DNA from: Peptostreptococcaceae bacterium
GTDB lineage: Bacteria; Bacillota; Clostridia; Peptostreptococcales; Filifactoraceae
Assembly (NCBI GenBank): GCA_030532705.1
Contig: JAUNKR010000002.1
Coordinates: 1 to 64,000, forward strand
Direction of reading: 5' to 3'
DNA: 64,000 nt
Part shown: positions 63,057-64,000 of the stretch, one piece after another
Position numbering within the stretch: position 1 is the first letter of the stretch
Layout: each line of letters opens with the position of its first letter
Notes under the pieces: model-generated
Database searches by the model: none
The model's input: only the letters and a program-made list of their open reading frames with translations
What the model was told of the DNA's origin: nothing
Position numbers and translations under genes: made by a program

Positions 63057-64000
63057 TTACCAGCTCCATGAGATCTTTTGGATCTCTTTCATATCGGATG
63101 CACGATTGGATGAGATCTGGCTCCATGAGATCGAATAGATATAATCTCCGACATAGACGAGTCGATCGATTTGATATCGGTCATCATTTTTTTGTCCCGG
63201 ATTTCTATGCTCGGTCTGACCTTTGAATTTGATCTTAAAGTCCTTGGTGATCTCGTAAACATATCCGCCTTCGAATACCGTATCTGTATACCAATATTCT
63301 TTGCCCTCTCGTTGCTTACTGATCGAGATCGGGAAGCCGAAATAGTTCTTTTCCGCATTGTACATCAATGCTTTGTGGTTTTGTAAAAGTTCGGAATAGG
63401 TACCATGGTCTCCGATCGAAACATTGGAGATCTGTTTTGGATTTTTGACATCGGTCACATCAAACATAGCGATCTTCATGCCCATATTGATGGTCGCACC
63501 ATAATCACGCACTTTTGTATCTCTTCCGAATCCGATGATATGATTTTCATCATAAGGGTGTAAATAATCACTGTATCCCGGGATTTTGAGATAGCCTAAG
63601 ATCTTTGGTGATTTCGGGTTTTTAAGGTCGATCACAAAGAACGGATCGACTTGCTTGAAGGTCACAAGATAAAGCTTCTCGCCCATAAAACGTGCGGAGT
63701 AGATCTTTTCTCCCGGTGCGATCGCTTTGAGATTACCGATGGGCTTCATATTTTTATCAAATACGGATACTTCGGATCCACTGTCAAAATCTCTTGTATG
63801 TGCCACGCGGAAATATCCGTCGCTCTCATCCATCGCAAATTGATTGATTAGCGTTCCGTTGATCTTAGCCTCTCCGACATAGCTCACTTTTCCTTTATTG
63901 ATGCTGAACTTCTTGATGATCGTTTTGTCCAAAAATGCATCTTCCGGTGTGATATTGATCGTTTCATCCAATGAATTCGTTGACAGCCCCGCCGATCGAA
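63057..64000 (-). CDS. beta-propeller domain protein (3' part; 5' end outside window)
   Basis: The frame is open from the window edge to the stop at 63057, giving at least 314 residues. It matches the secreted beta-propeller domain family (Beta_propel): repeated blade motifs such as GKVSYVGEAKINGTLINQF, RVAHTRD, GEKIYSARFMGEKLYLVTF, DPFFVIDLKNPKSPKILGYL, PYDENHIIGFGRDTK and KIAMFDVTDVKNPKQIS. These are exported, often with an N-terminal copper amine oxidase-like or signal region, here beyond the edge. The function is unknown. Confidence 0.88.
   Translation of the reverse strand, partial: RSAGLSTNSLDETINITPEDAFLDKTIIKKFSINKGKVSYVGEAKINGTLINQFAMDESDGYFRVAHTRDFDSGSEVSVFDKNMKPIGNLKAIAPGEKIYSARFMGEKLYLVTFKQVDPFFVIDLKNPKSPKILGYLKIPGYSDYLHPYDENHIIGFGRDTKVRDYGATINMGMKIAMFDVTDVKNPKQISNVSIGDHGTYSELLQNHKALMYNAEKNYFGFPISISKQREGKEYWYTDTVFEGGYVYEITKDFKIKFKGQTEHRNPGQKNDDRYQIDRLVYVGDYIYSISWSQISSNRASDMKEIQKISWSW

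Overview
The window reads as chromosome of a low- to mid-GC anaerobic Firmicute (class Clostridia or a close relative). Supporting signs are the strong AGGAGG ribosome binding sites, the S10-spc-alpha order with a KOW-domain gene between map and infA, zinc-type S14, S4, L36 and adenylate kinase, the MBL-fold/htrA pair, fermentation genes (citrate lyase, indolepyruvate:ferredoxin oxidoreductase, Fe-S L-serine dehydratase) and a selenocysteine-containing glutathione peroxidase. Genus cannot be named from sequence alone.

Layout. 0-3.5 kb: citrate lyase citD-citE-(citF) on the minus strand, divergent from a LysR regulator and citC, followed by a 119-bp tandem repeat. 3.8-8.4 kb: tRNA-Arg(CCT), a small membrane protein, nnrD, an AbiE-type toxin-antitoxin pair with a palindromic operator, and a PHP phosphoesterase. 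8.5-20 kb: mgtE with a leader ORF, iorAB, hipBA, a WG-repeat lipoprotein, class I nrdAB. 20-26 kb (minus): cell-envelope genes: a GH3 protein with an in-frame UGA, a flippase-like membrane protein, a polysaccharide deacetylase and a GT-B glycolipid-type glycosyltransferase. 26.5-29.5 kb: a zinc-ribbon membrane protein and two exported proteins that share a C-terminal domain. 29.8-45.4 kb (minus): an uninterrupted S10-spc-alpha block of 31 genes, rpsJ to rplQ. 45.9-54 kb: rhodanese lipoprotein, a second GT-B enzyme with a long linker insertion, a three-gene cassette (NrtR-like Nudix/HTH, SPFH, NAD kinase-like), exonuclease III, a lone FtsE-like ATPase, an exported C39-like peptidase. 54-59 kb (minus): htrA with a WalJ-type hydrolase, sdaAA/sdaAB, recR/ybaB. 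59-64 kb: a small basic protein, a decayed metal-binding peptide, the Sec-GPx under a PerR-like box, a DUF7660-like protein, flotillin, and the 3' part of a beta-propeller protein.

The points most worth following are: the Sec-GPx (invisible to ordinary ORF calling) with a SECIS hairpin and PerR-like operator; a second in-frame UGA in the GH3 gene that is also followed by a SECIS-like hairpin; the NrtR-like/SPFH/NAD kinase-like cassette; structured leaders before rpsD, rpsJ and mgtE; and a group of about 80-nt two-tier stem-loops with 13-bp outer stems. No insertion sequence, prophage or CRISPR array was seen.
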